Below are positions 43,484 to 54,557 of a stretch of DNA of 64,000 nucleotides, one piece after another. The DNA is from Prionace glauca (taxonomy: Eukaryota > Chordata > Chondrichthyes > Carcharhiniformes > Carcharhinidae), in assembly GCA_037974335.1 (NCBI GenBank), contig CM075760.1, forward strand, positions 47,388,138 through 47,452,137, read 5' to 3'. The notes beneath the pieces were generated by a model. The model searched no databases and was not told the DNA's origin. It saw only the letters and a program-made list of their open reading frames with translations. The position numbers and the translations under genes are program-made. Positions within the stretch are counted from its first letter, which is position 1. Each line of letters begins with the position of its first letter.

Positions 43484-43557
43484 GTCTCTGTGGCGGAAAT
43501 GGTCAACGCGTTCGGCTATTAACCGAAAGGTTGGTGGTTCGAGACCACCAAGGGACA
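43484..43557 (+). tRNA. tRNA-Asn-like, anticodon ATT, divergent
   Basis: 74 nt with anticodon loop CTATTAA (ATT instead of GTT), altered D-loop (GGCGGAAATGGTCAACGCG) and a G-A mismatch closing the acceptor (GTCTCTG against AAGGGAC). A TTTT follows. About 170 bases including both flanks are shared with the 41661 gene. May be a pseudogene. Confidence 0.7.
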
Positions 43558-43719
43558 GAATTTTATTATTTCCTCACCATCAGCATTCACGTTTAAACAG
43601 TTGCCTGTTGGCAATGGGTCCGTGGGTGCCAATAAAAAATAGCTGTGAATTGTTCCCGGCTGTACTGTTATCTGGTATTACCAACATTATTTAATGACAA
43701 TTGACTTCAAACATATTAC

Positions 43720-43800
43720 ATATAACATTATATACATATACACATATGTCTATCTGTACACCATTACATATATATATATATCATTATATATTTAAATGCT
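43720..43800. repeat. TA-rich simple repeat
   Basis: ATATATACACATATG-type sequence and a TATATATATATAT run. Confidence 0.8.
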
Positions 43801-43864
43801 TCCATTATACCTTTAAACATATAAAAAAATTGAAAAATGAACTTGTGGCTGAGTATTTGTTCTA

Positions 43865-44068
43865 ATTCCATATTCCTGCTTCCATTCATTCCTGGAATGA
43901 TCATAAATCTGTCTAACCCAAACTGAAATGTGTTCAATGATGGAGCATCAGAACCCTCTGGAGTAGAGAATTCCCAAGATTCACCAACCTTTGAGTGAAA
44001 CAATTTCTCCTCATCTCAGTCCTAAATCATCAGCGCCTTATCCTGAGATTGTGTCCCTGTGTAGCAAT
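43865..44068 (-). mobile_element. LINE C-terminal relic (minus)
   Basis: Antisense of the TLKG/FFTQRV-WE type block (minus strand ..GESWEFSTPEGSDAPSLNTF..). Confidence 0.6.
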
Positions 44069-44122
44069 AAAACAAAATTCAGGTGGCTAATGGATAAATT
44101 AATATTTTAAAATTAGCAAGCT

Positions 44123-44194
44123 TCCCTGGTGGTCTCGTGGTGAGGATTCGGCGCTTTCACCGCCGCGGCCCGGGTTCGATTCCCGGTCAGGGAA
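44123..44194 (+). tRNA. tRNA-Glu(TTC)
   Basis: 72 nt; TCCCTGG/TCAGGGA acceptor, loop CTTTCAC (TTC), B box GGTTCGATTCC. D-arm has GTCTCGTGGTGAG instead of GTCTAGTGGTTAG. Confidence 0.9.
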
Positions 44195-44614
44195 TGTAGA
44201 TTTATTGTTGTACAACAATCCTGTGTTACTTCCCGGTCTGCACCAGTTCTGTCGGAATCAGTATCAGGGAGATTTCCTTTTCAGTATCTGAATTGGAAAT
44301 GTCACATTTCAAGAACAAAGAAAAAAGGTAGCGACAGGTTACAAAGCGCTGATGGTACAAATGCTGAGATTATTCGAAGAAAGATGAAAATGATGCATTA
44401 ATGAATGGGTAGAAATCATTGATCCCTTAGATATCTGCGAGACGAACGCTTTTAAATGTTGATGTTGGGGATAAGTTGTACAATCAGCTTGAAAGTAACG
44501 GTTATCTTCCTGAATTCAGTGACATGGGCTCTCAGTCTAACCATCGGAACCTGCAGCAACACAGCGCAGTTGAACATTGCAGACAGGCAGATTTGCTGCA
44601 TTAGTTTCCCAGTT

Positions 44615-44687
44615 GTTTCTGTAGTGTAGTGGTTATCACATTCGCCTCACACACGAAAGGTCCCCGGTTCGAAACCAGGCAGAAACA
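44615..44687 (+). tRNA. tRNA-Val(CAC)
   Basis: 73 nt; anticodon loop CTCACAC; acceptor GTTTCTG/CAGAAAC; one C-A mismatch in the T-stem (CCCGG against CCAGG). Confidence 0.87.
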
Positions 44688-45108
44688 ATCGTTAAGCTTG
44701 CTTCTGTCGGAGAAGGGATATTGTTGGTTTCAGTTTGTTGCGGCACATTATCCGAACCTCGATGTTAAAGACATGTTATCATTTCTCTGATTTCATCCTC
44801 AAATACTTTCTGTGAAATAAGGTGCACTGACGGGGAAGTTCGATTTTGACACCGAGCATTTATTCGCATCTCGTTCAGTCTCCAACAGAATTTAATGGGT
44901 TTATAGGGGCGCAGACGAATATGGTTAATCACCATCAGAAATTTCTAATAGTAGTGTGTGCTCAAACAGTCAGATACAAGTAATACTGTAAGTGAACTGG
45001 AGGAAAAGGCGCACATTTCACAGAAGAATCACATGACGAAAACGACACTGCGCACACTCCTGCATTCAATCTTACAACAGCAGTAAGGATCAAAATTTCA
45101 ATCCATTT

Positions 45109-45178
45109 CACTCGCGTTGGGACTCGAACCCACACCTCCACGGAGATTGGAGCCTTAGACCGCTCGGCCATACAACCA
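45109..45178 (-). pseudogene. tRNA-Leu pseudogene without anticodon arm
   Basis: Starts TGGCCGAGCGGTCTAAGGC as in tRNA-Leu, then jumps to TCCAATCTC, the 3' half of the anticodon stem, followed by the variable arm and T-arm (GTGGGTTCGAGTCCCA). In tRNA-Leu(AAG) two TAAGGC words flank the missing segment, so a deletion between them explains it. The acceptor stem is also unpaired. Confidence 0.75.
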
Positions 45179-45795
45179 CATTGACATATGTCACAATCAT
45201 ATTATTTAATGGAAATGTTTCTGAAATTCGTTTAAAGAAATGGAGTTGGGAAAGGCCATCGGGAGGATTGAGCCTGATCCTTCTCTGAATCAGGTCAGCC
45301 TGAACTGTGTAACAAACAGAAATCATCTCACTTTAGAAACACAATGAGCTGCACTGAAGGGACACCATCATTTAAACTGTCCTTAAGCTCGTCGTTTCTC
45401 AATTTCCTGTTGCTCTGTTTTTTGAAGGGAAGTAATGGGGGGGGGGGGTGGAGATGGCCTTCGCGTGATATTCGTCTCCATCGAGTATAGACTGAAGGCT
45501 CTGAAGAAGATGTCACAGCTTCTGAACTCTGGGGACTTACTGGGGGTGGGAGAACATTCTGAAGGCCGGGTCCCGGAGTAACAAGGTAACACTGAGCTGG
45601 TGATGGCGGAACCCGGGTGTTCCAATGGTGCAACGCCATCGTTTTCACCACCATGGGCTCGATGACAGGTGTCAAGTGTGGAAATAAGCAGAGTATGTTT
45701 TTATAATGAGAAACCTGCCTATTGTGTGACGGAAGAGAAGGAAGAGAAAGGCTAAAATGATGGTGATCCGCTAATTGGGAATGTCACTGTCAGCT

Positions 45796-45845
45796 TCCCT
45801 GTTGGATCAGTGGTTTGGATTCTGCACTGTGGCCACAAGTTTATA
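45796..45845 (+). pseudogene. tRNA-Glu relic
   Basis: TCCCTGTTGGATCAGTGGTT then TGGATTCTGCACTGT matches the 5' half of tRNA-Glu with many changes. Confidence 0.5.
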
Positions 45846-45974
45846 TCACTTGTGTGTGATATAAACATAGCAATGTGACGGAGAAATTTGTATTTGGTGA
45901 ATAAAAAGACAGAAACAAAACAAAAGGCAGGTGGTTCATGGATAAATTAATATTTTATAAAGCGTTTACCAGCT

Positions 45975-46046
45975 TCCCTGGTGGTCTAGTGGTTAGGATT
46001 CGGTACTTTCACCGCCGCGGCCCGGGTTCGATTCCCGGTCAGGGAA
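45975..46046 (+). tRNA. tRNA-Glu(TTC), slightly damaged anticodon stem
   Basis: 72 nt like the 44123 gene, with a canonical D-arm but CGGTA instead of CGGCG in the anticodon stem (one mismatch, one wobble). Confidence 0.82.
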
Positions 46047-46453
46047 TGTAGATTTATTGCTGTACAACAATCCTGTGTTACTTCCCGGTCTGTACCAGTT
46101 CTGTCGGAATCAGTATCAGGGAGATTTCCTCTTCAGTATCTGAATTGGAAATGTCAGATTTGAAGAACAAAGGAATAAGGGGAGCGACAGGATATAAAAT
46201 GCGGATGATTATTGGAAGAAAGATGAAAATGATGTGTTAATGAATGGACAGAAATCATTGCTCCCTTAGATATTTGCTGGACGAACGCTTTTAAATGTTG
46301 ATGTTGGGGATAAGTTGTACAATCAGATTGAAAGTAACGGTTATCTTCCTGAATTCAGTGACATGGGCTCTCAGTCTGACCATCGGAACCTGCAGCAACA
46401 CAGCGCAGTTGAACATTGCAGACAGGCAGGTTTCCTCTACCGTGTTTCCAGCT

Positions 46454-46526
46454 GTTTCTGTAGTGTAGCGGTTATCACAGTCGCCTCACACGCGCAAGGT
46501 CCCCGGATCAAATCCGGGCAGGACCT
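46454..46526 (+). pseudogene. tRNA-Val(CAC) pseudogene
   Basis: Copy of the 44615 gene with T-loop ATCAAAT and 3' acceptor CAGGACC, which no longer pairs fully with GTTTCTG. Confidence 0.75.
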
Positions 46527-46974
46527 TTGATTAAGCTTTCTCATGTCGGGGAAGGGAAAATTGTTTGATTTCAGTTTGTTGCTTAACATTATCTGACCCT
46601 CGATGTTAACGACATGTTATCACTGCTCTGATTTCACCCTCAAATGTTTTCTGAGAAATAAAGTGCACTGAGGGGAAAGTTCGATTTTGACACCGAGCAT
46701 TTATTCGCATTTCGTTCAGTCCCCAACAGAATTTAATGGGTTTCTAGGTGCAGACTAATATGGTTAATCACCATCTGAAATATCTGATAGTAGTGTGTGC
46801 TCAAAAAGACAGAAACTAGTGATACTGGAAGTGTTTGCAGTCTCGATGTTGTGCTACTTGTTATAATTCACACTCAGTTACTCGTTTGAAAAGAATCATA
46901 TTGAACTCGGAAAATTAACTCCACATTTGTTTCAAGCCCTGCTGAGAAATTCCAGTCCTTCCTGTTTTTATTCC

Positions 46975-47460
46975 AGCAGGAATCATAGGAGGAGGAGCAG
47001 ACCACTCGGTCCATCGAGATTTCCACCATTCAATACCATCATGGCTGATATTGGGATACAACTTAGTTTTTCCACCAGCTCCCCAGATCCCTGAATTCTC
47101 TAAGACATCAGAAACCTGTTTATCCCAACCTTAAATGTGCTCGATTATGGGGCATACATAACTGTCAGGCACAGAAAATAACAAAGATTCTTGCCCTTTG
47201 AGTGAAGTAATTTCTCCTTATCTTAGCCCTAAATGACCAGCCGGTGATCTGTGCAGCAGGGGGTTAGATTCCCGACCAGCAGAGAGAAAGAAAATCTCTC
47301 AGCCTCCATCCTATCAAACCGAATCAGCACTGTGTAAGTTTAAATAGATCACCGCTTGTTCTTCTAAACTCCAGAGAATTTCATCACAGGACAACTCACT
47401 GACCCCAGGGAGCAATCTGGTGAACCTTCTCTTTACCGTATCTAATGCAAAGCATATCCA
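46975..47460 (-). mobile_element. LINE 3' end (minus), subfamily G
   Basis: GGAATCATAGGAGGAGGAGC tail, ATCATGGCTGAT, then antisense C-terminal block ending near CTTCTCTTTACCGTATCTAA; a short unrelated insert lies at 47240-47295. Confidence 0.7.
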
Positions 47461-47852
47461 TTTTTAAATGTGACTGTCACATCTGCGCAGAATATTGAAC
47501 CTGGTTTCCACAAAATCCTGTGTAACAGGAGAAACACCTCGTTATTTTTAAACTCCAGTCTGCCAGCTATAAGAACAAAATGTAATTCCCCTTCCATTTA
47601 TCTGCTGCACCAACACACTAACTTTATACATTCCTTGTACAAACGCGTCTCCTCTATTCTTAATATCAACATTTATATTTCTCAGCTCGACAAACATGTT
47701 CTGCTCTTTCGATTTCTTCTCCCAAAGAAGAATATCGTTTTGCTTTCCAAAATGGCACCTGATCTGCCCCTCCACTCATAAGAACACTCTGTTTCACTTC
47801 TGAGTACTACTTACCTTTTTCCGACAGTTTACACCAGCTAAGCTTTGCCTGG

Positions 47853-47925
47853 AGGCTCCAGCGAGAATTGAACTCGCGACCCCTGGTTTACAAGATCAGT
47901 GCTCTAACCACTGAGCTGTGGAGCC
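47853..47925 (-). tRNA. tRNA-Thr(TGT)
   Basis: 73 nt; anticodon loop CTTGTAA; acceptor GGCTCCA/TGGAGCC fully paired; one A-C mismatch in the anticodon stem. No T4 terminator close by. Confidence 0.88.
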
Positions 47926-48524
47926 AAATGGTGGGAGCTTTTTGCGGTACTAGTAACATTATCAGTGGATTGAGGAGCAGGATGGGGTTTGAGGTGGGGG
48001 GTTTTTGATGAATGTGGAAATGTCTGAGGTGGAGAGCAGAAAGTTAAAAGACGCAACTTGGAAGTGACATGATTTGACTCGTGTGCTATGTGTGTATCTG
48101 ACATGTATGTTCTTCAGAGTTTATCGTTAGTGTTACATCTCTGACTTCTTCAGCTCCGATGCCATTTCATCCAGCCGGAAGATTTAGATGTTGTTCCCTT
48201 CACAGACGCTGTGGGGCGATTGATTTCTGTGTTTCTCCTGAGAGGAGAGATTCAGTGGGATGAGTGTGTTCGCTCTGGAATTCAGAATAATCAGAGATGA
48301 TCTTATTGAAACATCTGAAACTGGGAAACAGTGTGACACGAAAATCTTGAGAAGGTTTTTCCCCCCGCCCTGGCTAAATTGTTACGAACCAAAAAAAAAG
48401 AAGGTGAATGATATGAGAGGAGTTTGGAATGCTTGGGAAAGGTGAAGCTCAGAATTGAAAGATGTGAACGATCTAATTGATGATTGAGAGGGATGGACAG
48501 AAACTTTGGGGATTCTGCCTAATT

Positions 48525-48835
48525 AGGACTAGAGGGTACAGCCTCAACATAAGGGGTGGGGGGTGCAGTTTAGAACGGAGTTGAGGAGGAACTTCATCAC
48601 TCAAAGGGTGGTGAATGTCTGGAATTCTCTGCCCGTTGAAGTGGTGGAGGCTACCTCGCTAAATATATTTAAGACACGGGTTTTTGGTAGGCAAGGGAAT
48701 TAAGGGTTATGGGGAGAAAGCGGGAAAGTGGAACTGAGCCACTTCAGATCAGCCATGATCTTATTGAATGGCGGGGCAGGCTCAAGGGGCTAGATAGCCT
48801 ACTCCTGCTCCTATTTCTTATGTTCTTATGATTCA
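48525..48835 (+). mobile_element. CR1-type LINE 3' end, subfamily A
   Basis: C-terminal block (FITQRVVNVWNSLPVEVVEA-like), TCAGCCATGATCTTATTGAA and TTCTTATG tail. It lies between the 5' flank and the tRNA-Lys gene, interrupting the flank shared with 10745-10974. Confidence 0.88.
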
Positions 48836-48929
48836 TTGTAAACTGAAATCTGAACAAACTGAGACACCAAATGGAAAAGCCATATTTTCTCTATGCATTT
48901 CAGGTTAAGGAATGGACTGTAGGCTATGT

Positions 48930-49002
48930 GCCCGGCTAGCTCAGTCGGTAGAGCATGAGACTCTTAATCTCAGGGTCGTGGGTTCGAGCCCCACGTTGGG
49001 CG
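48930..49002 (+). tRNA. tRNA-Lys(CTT)
   Basis: 73 nt, cloverleaf intact, anticodon CTT, TTTTT terminator 8 bases downstream. Differs from the 10975 gene at two T-arm/acceptor bases. Confidence 0.96.
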
Positions 49003-49770
49003 TTAAATCTTTTTAGACTTTACCTCACTCCTGTGTGAATTCCAGATCTCCCATCCCCCAGAAATGTCACGGCTCAAACTCAGTCTCTCTCTCCTTTCTA
49101 CCTTGTTCAACTCACAGTTGTGAATGAAAACTGCCTCCAGATCACTGGAAAGCGGTGAGTTTAGCGCTGAACTCAGCGAGAGATTTTGTTCTCATTTATT
49201 AGGAGATTTAAACCCAGATCTTCGAGATTGTGTCAGTGGAAACAACAATCATCTCCATTGTAATTCAATCACTCCAGCCTTCCATCCGATAAAAAGACTA
49301 TTTGTTTTTTCCTCCTCTCTCTCTCTCTATTTTCCTTGATTCTGTACTTGTTTGTAAACCATTAAAGCATCAATTTCTTCCAGTTAGGGTCAAAGGTCAG
49401 CAACCTGTATCATTCCCTCTCTTTCCCTCCACAGAAACTGTTGAAACTGATGAATCTTCCAGCATTTTCCGTTTTGAGATGGGATTTGCAGCAACTACAA
49501 TTCCTTCTTTTGGATCACAGTGGGCCACTTTTCTCTGACTGAACCATAACTGTCTCAGTGGTTAAAGGGCTGAGGTTTTAAATAATAAGAGCCCCGAATA
49601 TGTCACCCTGTCTGACATGAAATGAAACAAAATGAACATTATTAATTATTTCATAAAATGCTGCTAACACAATATAGATTTCAATGTCAGTATTTGTTGT
49701 CCATCCCTATTTCCCACTGAACTAACTATTTTGTTGGGCCATTTCAGAGGGCAGTTTCGTGTCAATTACA
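49003..49770. other. Unassigned interval
   Basis: No gene recognised. 49320-49500 includes fragments of an unclassified dispersed repeat (CCAGCATTTTCCGTTTTGAG). Confidence 0.5.
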
Positions 49771-49771
49771 T

Positions 49772-50112
49772 TGCCTCACGGTAGCACAGTGGTTAGCACT
49801 GCTGCTTCACAGCTCCAGGGTCCTGGGTTCGATTCCCGGCTCGGGTCACTGCCTGAGTGGAGTTTGCACATTCTCCTCGTGTCTGCGTGGGTTTTCTCCG
49901 GGTGTTCCGGTTTCCTCCCACAGTCCAAAGATGTGCGGGTTAGGTTCATTGGCTATGCTAAAATTGCCCCTTAGTGTCCTGGGATGTGTAGGTTAGAGGC
50001 ATTAGCAGGTAAATGTGTAGGGATATGGGGATAGGGTCTGGGTGGGATTGTGTTCGGTGCAGACTCGATGGGCCGAAGGGCCTGTTTCTGCACTGTAGGG
50101 TTCTATGCTGGT
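49772..50112 (+). mobile_element. V-SINE, near complete
   Basis: tRNA-derived head (GGTAGCACAGTGGTTAGCAC, B box GGGTTCGATTCCC), V core (GGAGTTTGCACATTCTCCTC, CAGTCCAAAGATGTGCGGGT), LINE-like 3' end (GGGCCGAAGGGCCTGTTTCT, GGGTTCTATG). A close relative is at 60935-61272. Confidence 0.92.
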
Positions 50113-50129
50113 TCTATATGCAGGGGAGA

Positions 50130-50205
50130 ATAGGTGTAGGGTGATGTGGCGGCGCGGGCTCGTTGGGCCGAAGGGCCTGTTTCCCGTGCTGGGTTGTTCT
50201 TTGTT
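50130..50205 (+). mobile_element. Retroelement 3' tail
   Basis: GGCGGCGCGGGCTCGTTGGG, GGGCCTGTTTCC and TTCTTTGTTG; same tail as at 9250-9335. Confidence 0.65.
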
Positions 50206-50413
50206 GTTCTCTCTCCAGAGAAGCCGTCATGCCTGGTGAGATTTTCCAGCATTTTAAGTTGTTCTTTTAAGTTTCAGCATTTGCTGTAATTTGCTGTTGG
50301 CTGAAGGAGTCATTCCTGTTCTATCAGAACATTTTTTTTCCTCGACAAGCCGTTCTGGAGAATTTGAAAAACGCTGAAATGTACCGGTCAGATTAAGGCT
50401 GCTATTCGCATCT

Positions 50414-50485
50414 TCCCTGGTGGTCTAGTGGTTAGGATTCGGCGCTCTCACCGCCGCGGCCCGGGTTCGATTCCCGGTCAGGGAA
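50414..50485 (+). tRNA. tRNA-Glu(CTC)
   Basis: 72 nt with perfect vertebrate-type sequence; anticodon loop CTCTCAC (CTC); TTTT terminator eight bases downstream. Confidence 0.96.
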
Positions 50486-51552
50486 TGGAGATTTTATCGC
50501 TGCCGACCAGCACAAGATTTAGCAGGGTCTGAAATTCCTTCCCGATGGAAAACAGGAGCGATCATTGTGTCAGTTTGAACTACCTGGAGAAACAAAATAA
50601 ACCCATTGGCCCAATCCCAGCAATTTATAATTTTATTCCCCTTGCTGCTTCCTCCTGTCAAAATGAATAATAATACATTCTACTCCACTACATTTCACTG
50701 CAGCTCACCACACTCAAAGATCATTCGCAGCCTCTGCCTCTTCTATAGCTTCTTGTGGGAAATCTGCTGAACAACATGAGCTTTTCACAGTTCTGCTGTG
50801 ATATCTGAGATTTGTATCTCACTGATCATCATTACTGTCTCCATTGCTTCATCCCAGGTCACTGTCACTACAGATATAGTCACACAGTCATTCTATCATC
50901 TGCAGCAAATGATATTCCCTTCCTTTGCTTTCAGATACATTCACCTCCAGAAACTGATTACATGGTGAGTATAATGTTCTGTTTAGCTGACAGTTTATCA
51001 TCAATCCCGTTCCAGAATGGAGTAGCACCGTGTCAAAGTGGGTGGGAGTTGGTGACTCCGCCAGTTCTGAAACCTCACTGAACCCCCGCGTACTTTGCCC
51101 CCCCTCTCACCCTCCATCGCTCCAACTCCTTGATAAATGTCACTATTAAAACTAATGATGGTGAATTAAAGACGTGGAATCGAGATTAATAAATGGTGTT
51201 GGGAAGCGGCCGGGGCGTGGGGTGGGGGGTGGGGGGGGGGGGAAGGTGGTGGCTGGTGTAGCATTTGTTGAGGGATGGAGGTGGGGGGAAGGGAGGCGCT
51301 GGGGGCGCGGGGGGGAGGGGTGCGGAGGGCATGGGAAATTGTGATGGATGCTGAGATGATAATGTCCATGAAATACTCGCCCCAAACACCCACTGAGTTA
51401 CATTCAGAGTCAGATTGCAGCTCGGAACAGAAAATTGGATTGCCTGCGATTACACTGAATGTCAGCTTTCGACAGTGAGATTGGTATAATGAGCTAATAA
51501 CTAAATTCAGTGCACAGTTAGTCATTTTGAGACTCTCATGCAATTTACAGTG
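50486..51552. other. Unassigned end of the inverted-repeat spacer
   Basis: 50610-50720 repeats the flank seen at 40186-40300 and 9836-9900. 51215-51330 is a G-rich low-complexity stretch. No gene seen. Confidence 0.5.
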
Positions 51553-52126
51553 TGTGTTATAGATCAGAGTGAGTTAGGGCTCGAATTCTGCTGAATTAAA
51601 CATTATAACAAGCAACTACATTTTAAATATACACAGAACACAATATAGAGGCAGGGTTCGGCTGGATTTCTAAACGGACTAAGGAAGAAAAATGAGCACC
51701 GAGGAATAGAAAATCCAGCGAAAAGTAGATATGTGTCCAATTATAATGAAATATTATTTGATAATGTCTGGATGAGAGAATAGACAAATCTTTAAATCAC
51801 TAAAATGCAAGGTTACACAATAATTAGCTTGTAATCGACATGTTCACTAGTCGGAAGGCAAGTATTAAATTCGCCATCCTTGGCCAGATTTCCCTGTAAA
51901 TGTTACTCACAGAGATATTAACGCCATTCAGAACTAATTGTTCCCTTTCCATGGAAACAGGGAAATAATTATTCCTCAAACCTGCTGCACGAACCTTGCG
52001 ATTAAAGTGATACAACACCACCATCTGCTGGTGGACCATTGTAACTGCAGACGCTGGTGCTTTTGAGTCTGCGAACCGGTTACTGAAATATGAATATTGA
52101 ACGATATTGTCCGAGATTGGAGATTA

Positions 52127-53473
52127 TAAGAACATAAGAACATAAGAAATAGGAGCAGGAGTAGGCCATCTGGCCCTTCGAGCCTGCCCCGCCATTCAAT
52201 AAGATCATGGCTGATCTGTCGTGACTCAGCTCCACCTTCCCGCCCTCTCCCCATAACCCTTAATCCCTTCTCTTATCAAAAACCCATCAACCCGTTTCTT
52301 AAAAATATTTAGCGAGGCAGCCTCCACCACTTCAACGGGCAGAGAATTCCAGAGATTCACCACCCTTTGAGTGAAGAAGTTCCTCCTCAACTCTGTTCTA
52401 AACCGCCCCCCCTTTATCTTGAGGCTGTGCCCCCTAGTCCTACTGTCTTTTTTGAGCGGGAACAGTCTCTCCACCTCTATCCTATCCATCCCATTCATCA
52501 TCTTATACGTCTCAATGAGATCTCCCCTCATTCTTCTAAACTCTAACGAGTACAAGCCTAGTTTATTCAGCCTTTCCTCATAGCTCAATCCCCTCAACTC
52601 CGGTATCAGCCGAGTAAACCTCCTCTGCACTCCCTCCAGGGCCAAAACATCCTTGCGCAGGTGCGGCGCCCAAAACTGCACACAGTACTCCAGCTGCGGC
52701 CTCACCAATGCCCCATACAGCTGCAGCAAGACCTCCCTACTTTTACATTCAATCCCCTTCGCTATGAAGGCCAGCATCCCATTCGCCTTCCTGACCACCT
52801 GCTGCACCTGCAAGCTGGGTTTTTGCGACTCATGCACAAGGACCCCGAGGTCCCTCTGCACCGTCGCCTGCTGCAGTTTTTCGCCCCGTAAGTAATAGTC
52901 CTTCCTACCATTCCTCCTACCAAAGTGGACCACCTCACACTTGCCAACATTAAATTCCATTTGCCATTTCCTGGCCCATTCGCCCAGCCTATCTAGATCC
53001 TTCTGCAGACTCTCCACACCCTCCGCACAATTTGCCTTTCCCCCAATCTTGGTGTCATCAGCAAATTTCGACACCCTGCACTCGGTTCCCTCCTCCAGAT
53101 CATCTATATAAATGGTAAATAGCTGAGGCCCCAGCACCGACCCCTGGGGCACCCCACTAGTCACCAACCGCCAATCCGAATAGCATCCATTGACCCCCAC
53201 TCTCTGCCTCCTATTTGACAACCAATCCTCTATCCACGCTAACACCCTACCCCCAACTCCATGTCCCCTGACCTTCTGCAATAACCTCTTGTGAGGTACC
53301 TTGTCAAACGCCTTCTGAAAATCCAGAAAGACCACATCCACCGGCTCTCCTCCATCCACTGCCCTAGACACATCCTCATAGAACTCCAGTAAATTTGTCA
53401 GACACGACTTCCCTTTAATGAAACCGTGTTGCGTCCGCCCTATCAAGCAATTCCCCTCAAGATGCCTCGCTAT
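52127..53473 (-). mobile_element. CR1-type LINE, subfamily A, young 5'-truncated copy
   Basis: TTCTTATG tail at 52127, 95-base 3' UTR, then a continuous RT frame. The left arm has the uninterrupted site (near 42310), so it inserted after the inverted duplication formed. Confidence 0.95.
52226..53446 (-). CDS. LINE reverse transcriptase (C-terminal 406 residues, open)
   Basis: RT of a CR1/L2-group non-LTR element: GFIKGKSCLTNLLEFYEDV, FLDFQKAFDKVPHKRLL (motif A Asp), GVPQGSVLGPQLFTIYIDD (motif B), KFADDTKIGG (catalytic DD of motif C), then the C-terminal [42 protein letters not shown] and FFTQRVVNLWNSLPVEVVEA. The frame is open from the truncation point to the stop. The N-terminal RT fingers, endonuclease and ORF1 are missing, so it is not autonomous. 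This is the best-preserved member of subfamily A in the window and can serve as reference for the copies at 19619, 32134, 48525 and 63660. Confidence 0.95.
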   Translation of the reverse strand: MIGRTQHGFIKGKSCLTNLLEFYEDVSRAVDGGEPVDVVFLDFQKAFDKVPHKRLLQKVRGHGVGGRVLAWIEDWLSNRRQRVGVNGCYSDWRLVTSGVPQGSVLGPQLFTIYIDDLEEGTECRVSKFADDTKIGGKANCAEGVESLQKDLDRLGEWARKWQMEFNVGKCEVVHFGRRNGRKDYYLRGEKLQQATVQRDLGVLVHESQKPSLQVQQVVRKANGMLAFIAKGIECKSREVLLQLYGALVRPQLEYCVQFWAPHLRKDVLALEGVQRRFTRLIPELRGLSYEERLNKLGLYSLEFRRMRGDLIETYKMMNGMDRIEVERLFPLKKDSRTRGHSLKIKGGRFRTELRRNFFTQRVVNLWNSLPVEVVEAASLNIFKKRVDGFLIREGIKGYGERAGRWS

Positions 53474-53987
53474 TTAGAAGGATCTCGGCTGGCGCACTCG
53501 CCCTTTTTATAACCAGACACCGTAGATAAACCGTGTTCTTCATTTCCCATTGACAGTTAATGTCTGGAGATTGAAGTTGGGATTATTTGAATCTTCAAAT
53601 TGTACATTCGATGCAGTTATCAGACGTTAATCAAATTCAGAATCTTAGTGGGTAAACATTTCTGCCCTCTGCAATTCGTTTGTCAGACATTTTCACGGTT
53701 TAGTCTTAAAAAAGGCACAAAGAATCAGACATTTACAAGGATACACACACACACACACACGTATTGGAGCCTACAGAGATACAGGAGGTCATCCACAGAT
53801 TCAGACGCAGACATATAGAGATCCTGGTAACTCTAAAGATACAAGGGCACACACAGTATCAGAGGCATATACAATGTCTCAGCTTGTACACTACCAAACT
53901 CTCTCTCGTAGTTCCAGACTTTTCAATGAGTTCAAGCAGGCAACTGTTGACCTGTGAATGCAGACAGTGAGAAGAATAGAAAAAATC

Positions 53988-54004
53988 CGTCTCTGGGTGG
54001 TCTC

Positions 54005-54040
<36 letters not shown>

Positions 54041-54061
54041 GACCAATTGCGCCACAGAGAC
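53988..54061 (-). tRNA. tRNA-Asn(GTT), right arm
   Basis: 74 nt; anticodon loop CTGTTAA; acceptor GTCTCTG/CAGAGAC fully Watson-Crick; TTTTTT terminator downstream on the minus strand. Confidence 0.94.
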
Positions 54062-54486
54062 TGAGACAACAGCTGTTTAACATCTTCTGAACTAGTGTGT
54101 CAATGACCACAATTCTATTTCTGAAAACCTGTTCCAGAACTGCAGCATGTTTACAATTCTATACAAGTCTCGTTAGGTTCCGTAGCACTGCTGTAGTGTG
54201 TTGGTTATTCCCTTTCTCCTATGAACGTGCAGGTAAAATGAATCCGTGTCTCTTATCACAGGGCGGAATTCAACAGGAGGGAAGGGAACGAACCACAAGT
54301 AGCCTCACGATCCAATACTTGCCACTCAATTATCAATAACACCAGTCACCACTACACCTGCTTCCGAATATTGCGACCCATTTCTCTCAGGATTTCTTCC
54401 AAGATTTAATATTGCCCCTTGTTTTCTCCTAATTTTAATAGGATGTTCACTTCAATAAACAGAGCGAACGGAGAAAGAAGGGACTT

Positions 54487-54557
54487 TGTATTGGCCGGGA
54501 ATCGAACCCGAGTCTCCAGCGTGGGAAGCGAGAATTCTACCACTGAACCACCAATGC
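54487..54557 (-). tRNA. tRNA-Gly-like, anticodon CCC, right arm, with mismatches
   Basis: 71 nt mirror copy of the 41175 gene, but anticodon loop TTCCCAC (CCC instead of GCC), a C-T mismatch in the anticodon stem and a C-A mismatch in the acceptor (GCATTGG against CCAATAC). Possibly decaying. Confidence 0.72.

Larger units (their letters stand above)
44069..44990 (+). repeat. tRNA block tandem duplication, unit 1
   Basis: Direct repeat with 45917-46832 (period about 1.85 kb); each unit has a tRNA-Glu then a tRNA-Val and shared flanks. Confidence 0.9.
45917..46832 (+). repeat. tRNA block tandem duplication, unit 2
   Basis: Partner of 44069-44990. Confidence 0.9.

Noticed and set aside
49790-49845. 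tRNA-like sequence with good A and B boxes
   Set aside because: It is the head of a V-SINE (also at 60950); the body and LINE-like tail follow directly.
51166-51543. Proline-rich frame opposite a G-rich stretch
   Set aside because: Low-complexity translation of a G-rich tract; no homology or start context.
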